55,122 bases of DNA, from contig NZ_JAPSHV010000007.1 of the NCBI RefSeq assembly GCF_031179385.1, forward strand, positions 1 through 55,122, given 5' to 3'. The notes under the pieces are model-generated. The model ran no database searches. It saw only the letters and a program-made list of their open reading frames with translations, and was not told the origin of the DNA. The stretch comes from Arthrobacter sp. GTDB taxonomy: Bacteria > Actinomycetota > Actinomycetes > Actinomycetales > Micrococcaceae. Positions 54,439 through 55,122 of this stretch are shown one piece after another; positions within the stretch are counted from its first letter, which is position 1, and each line of letters opens with the position of its first letter. The translations under genes and the position numbers were made by a program.

Positions 54439-54859
54439 GGGGAGGCAGGGTGCAGCGGTAGCGTAAACGTCCGGGCCATCTCGGGTCGGGAGGGGCGGTC
54501 TCGACGGTGAAGCCGAGCCGGTGGTAGAAGCCGGCGGCGTCATCGTCGGTTTCCGCGATGAGGGGCATCCCCGGATCCTCGGCCCTGATGAACCGGATGA
54601 GAGCAGTTCCCGCGCCGCGTCCGCGGTGGGAAGCACGGACCGCAAGGTACTCCAGCATATTCGCCCTACCGTGAGCACGGTAGCTTGCGAATGCGACAGG
54701 TTCCGCGTCCTCAAGCACGCCTATGGTCGCCATCACCGGAAGAACGTCTGCAATCAAACGGTGCAGCTCCTGATCCTCCTGCCCGGCCGCGTCCCGCAGT
54801 AGGGCGACGAATGCCTTGGTGCGCAGGGAATCGTCAGGAAGAGCTTCGATCCGGTGCAT
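54425..54859 (-). CDS. GNAT family N-acetyltransferase
   Basis: 144 aa. The acetyl-CoA-binding motif is LAVRASHRGRGAGTALIRF, and the late strand-turn GFYHRLGFTVE is typical. The substrate is unknown. The ATG at 54859 is chosen; an in-frame ATG at 54877 is equally open and neither has a ribosome site. It is divergent from the TetR gene, whose operator-like element overlaps its promoter region, so it may be controlled by that regulator. Confidence 0.85.
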   Translation of the reverse strand: MHRIEALPDDSLRTKAFVALLRDAAGQEDQELHRLIADVLPVMATIGVLEDAEPVAFASYRAHGRANMLEYLAVRASHRGRGAGTALIRFIRAEDPGMPLIAETDDDAAGFYHRLGFTVETAPPDPRWPGRLRYRCTLPPLSAA

Positions 54860-54878
54860 GAGATCATGGTGGCACATC

Positions 54879-54896
54879 TTGTTTACAGTGTTTACA
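54879..54896 (+). promoter_or_regulatory. Operator-like 18-base element upstream of the TetR gene
   Basis: TTGTTTACAGTGTTTACA: two direct copies of GTTTACA with a nine-base period, between the divergent GNAT and TetR genes. 16 of 18 positions recur upstream of the propeller/MoaD operon. Confidence 0.55.
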
Positions 54897-54943
54897 TTCG
54901 GCGGGAGCTGCACAGTTTGGTCGCCGAGCAGCAAGGAGGTGGG

Positions 54944-55122
54944 GTGTCGCACCGGAAGCGCAATACCTATCGTCACGGCGACCTTCACCGCGCGTTGGTA
55001 GCAGCTGGCACTGACCTTGCCCGGGAAGGCGGGCCGTCCGCCGTCGTACTTCGTGAAGTGACGCGCCGCACCGGGGTGACACCGAATGCTGCCTACCGGC
55101 ACTTCGCCGACAAGCGGGCCCT
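54944..55122 (+). CDS. TetR family transcriptional regulator, N-terminal part (runs off the window)
   Basis: The first 59 codons are inside the window. The sequence has the TetR DNA-binding head: LHRALVAAGTDLAREGG, LREVTRRTGVTPNAAYRHF and ADKRAL, the helix-turn-helix and the Tyr-x-His-Phe end of the recognition helix. AAGGAGG lies a few bases before the GTG. The ligand domain is outside. An operator-like element lies 47 bases upstream, and a near copy precedes the propeller/MoaD operon, so both are probable targets. Confidence 0.85.
   Translation, partial: MSHRKRNTYRHGDLHRALVAAGTDLAREGGPSAVVLREVTRRTGVTPNAAYRHFADKRA

Noticed and set aside
1-55122. tRNA or rRNA genes, CRISPR arrays, insertion sequences, prophage or integrase genes
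   Set aside because: None could be found by reading; no repeat-spacer pattern, transposase or integrase motif is present.

Overview
The window is a high-GC actinobacterial chromosome segment, most likely from the Micrococcaceae (Arthrobacter and relatives). The evidence is the pair of mycothiol-pathway genes (mshA and inositol-1-phosphate synthase), the actinobacterial pcnA / NUDIX / murJ / pseudokinase block, the rpsF-ssb-rpsR-rplI-dnaB block, a FemX-type cell-wall gene, and many genes that start directly behind a TANNNT promoter element (leaderless transcripts). I see no phage, insertion sequence, CRISPR array, rRNA or tRNA. Genus is an inference; nothing was searched.

Layout. 0-5 kb: a cell-envelope and RNA block (MurJ flippase with a separate pseudokinase, NUDIX hydrolase, CCA-adding enzyme, histidine phosphatase). 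5-8 kb: a lower-GC patch with two membrane proteins and small ORFs of unknown role. 8-10 kb: mshA followed by a putative phosphatase. 10-14 kb: fhs, tdh and kbl (formate activation and threonine-to-glycine conversion). 14-18.6 kb: a NodB-type lipoprotein, a MerR regulator divergent from a DUF2306 protein, a YeiH-type transporter and ino1. 18.8-22.8 kb: a GT87-like membrane protein, FemX and an FAD oxidoreductase. 22.9-29.3 kb: a tandem glycine riboswitch, then gcvP, gcvT, sdaA and an MTHFR-like gene. 29-37 kb: RtcB ligase, ABC-F protein, MFS transporter, LURP-one protein and a DrrAB-like exporter. 37-41 kb: a NarL-type two-component system divergent from an HbpS/GlcG-like lipoprotein and a beta-propeller lipoprotein. 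41-46 kb: a second ABC exporter, a second two-component system and an M18 aminopeptidase. 46-50 kb: rpsF, ssb, rpsR, rplI and dnaB with DnaA-box-like sites. 50-55 kb: MOSC, CHAD, MoaD/ThiS and beta-propeller proteins, a DUF4031-HD fusion, a GNAT and the start of a TetR regulator.

How the genes work together. Threonine (tdh, kbl), glycine (riboswitch, gcvPT), serine (sdaA) and one-carbon units (fhs, MTHFR-like protein) are handled by genes spread over 19 kb. Inositol phosphate from ino1 feeds mshA. The most interesting leads are: an HbpS-SenS-SenR-like sensing locus at 37-41 kb; an 18-bp element shared between the TetR gene and the beta-propeller/MoaD operon at its left; a phosphatase-family gene behind mshA that fits the missing mycothiol phosphatase; a glycine cleavage operon lacking gcvH, with a riboswitch arrangement that could mask its ribosome binding site; and a possible leader-peptide attenuator near 7.1-7.4 kb.
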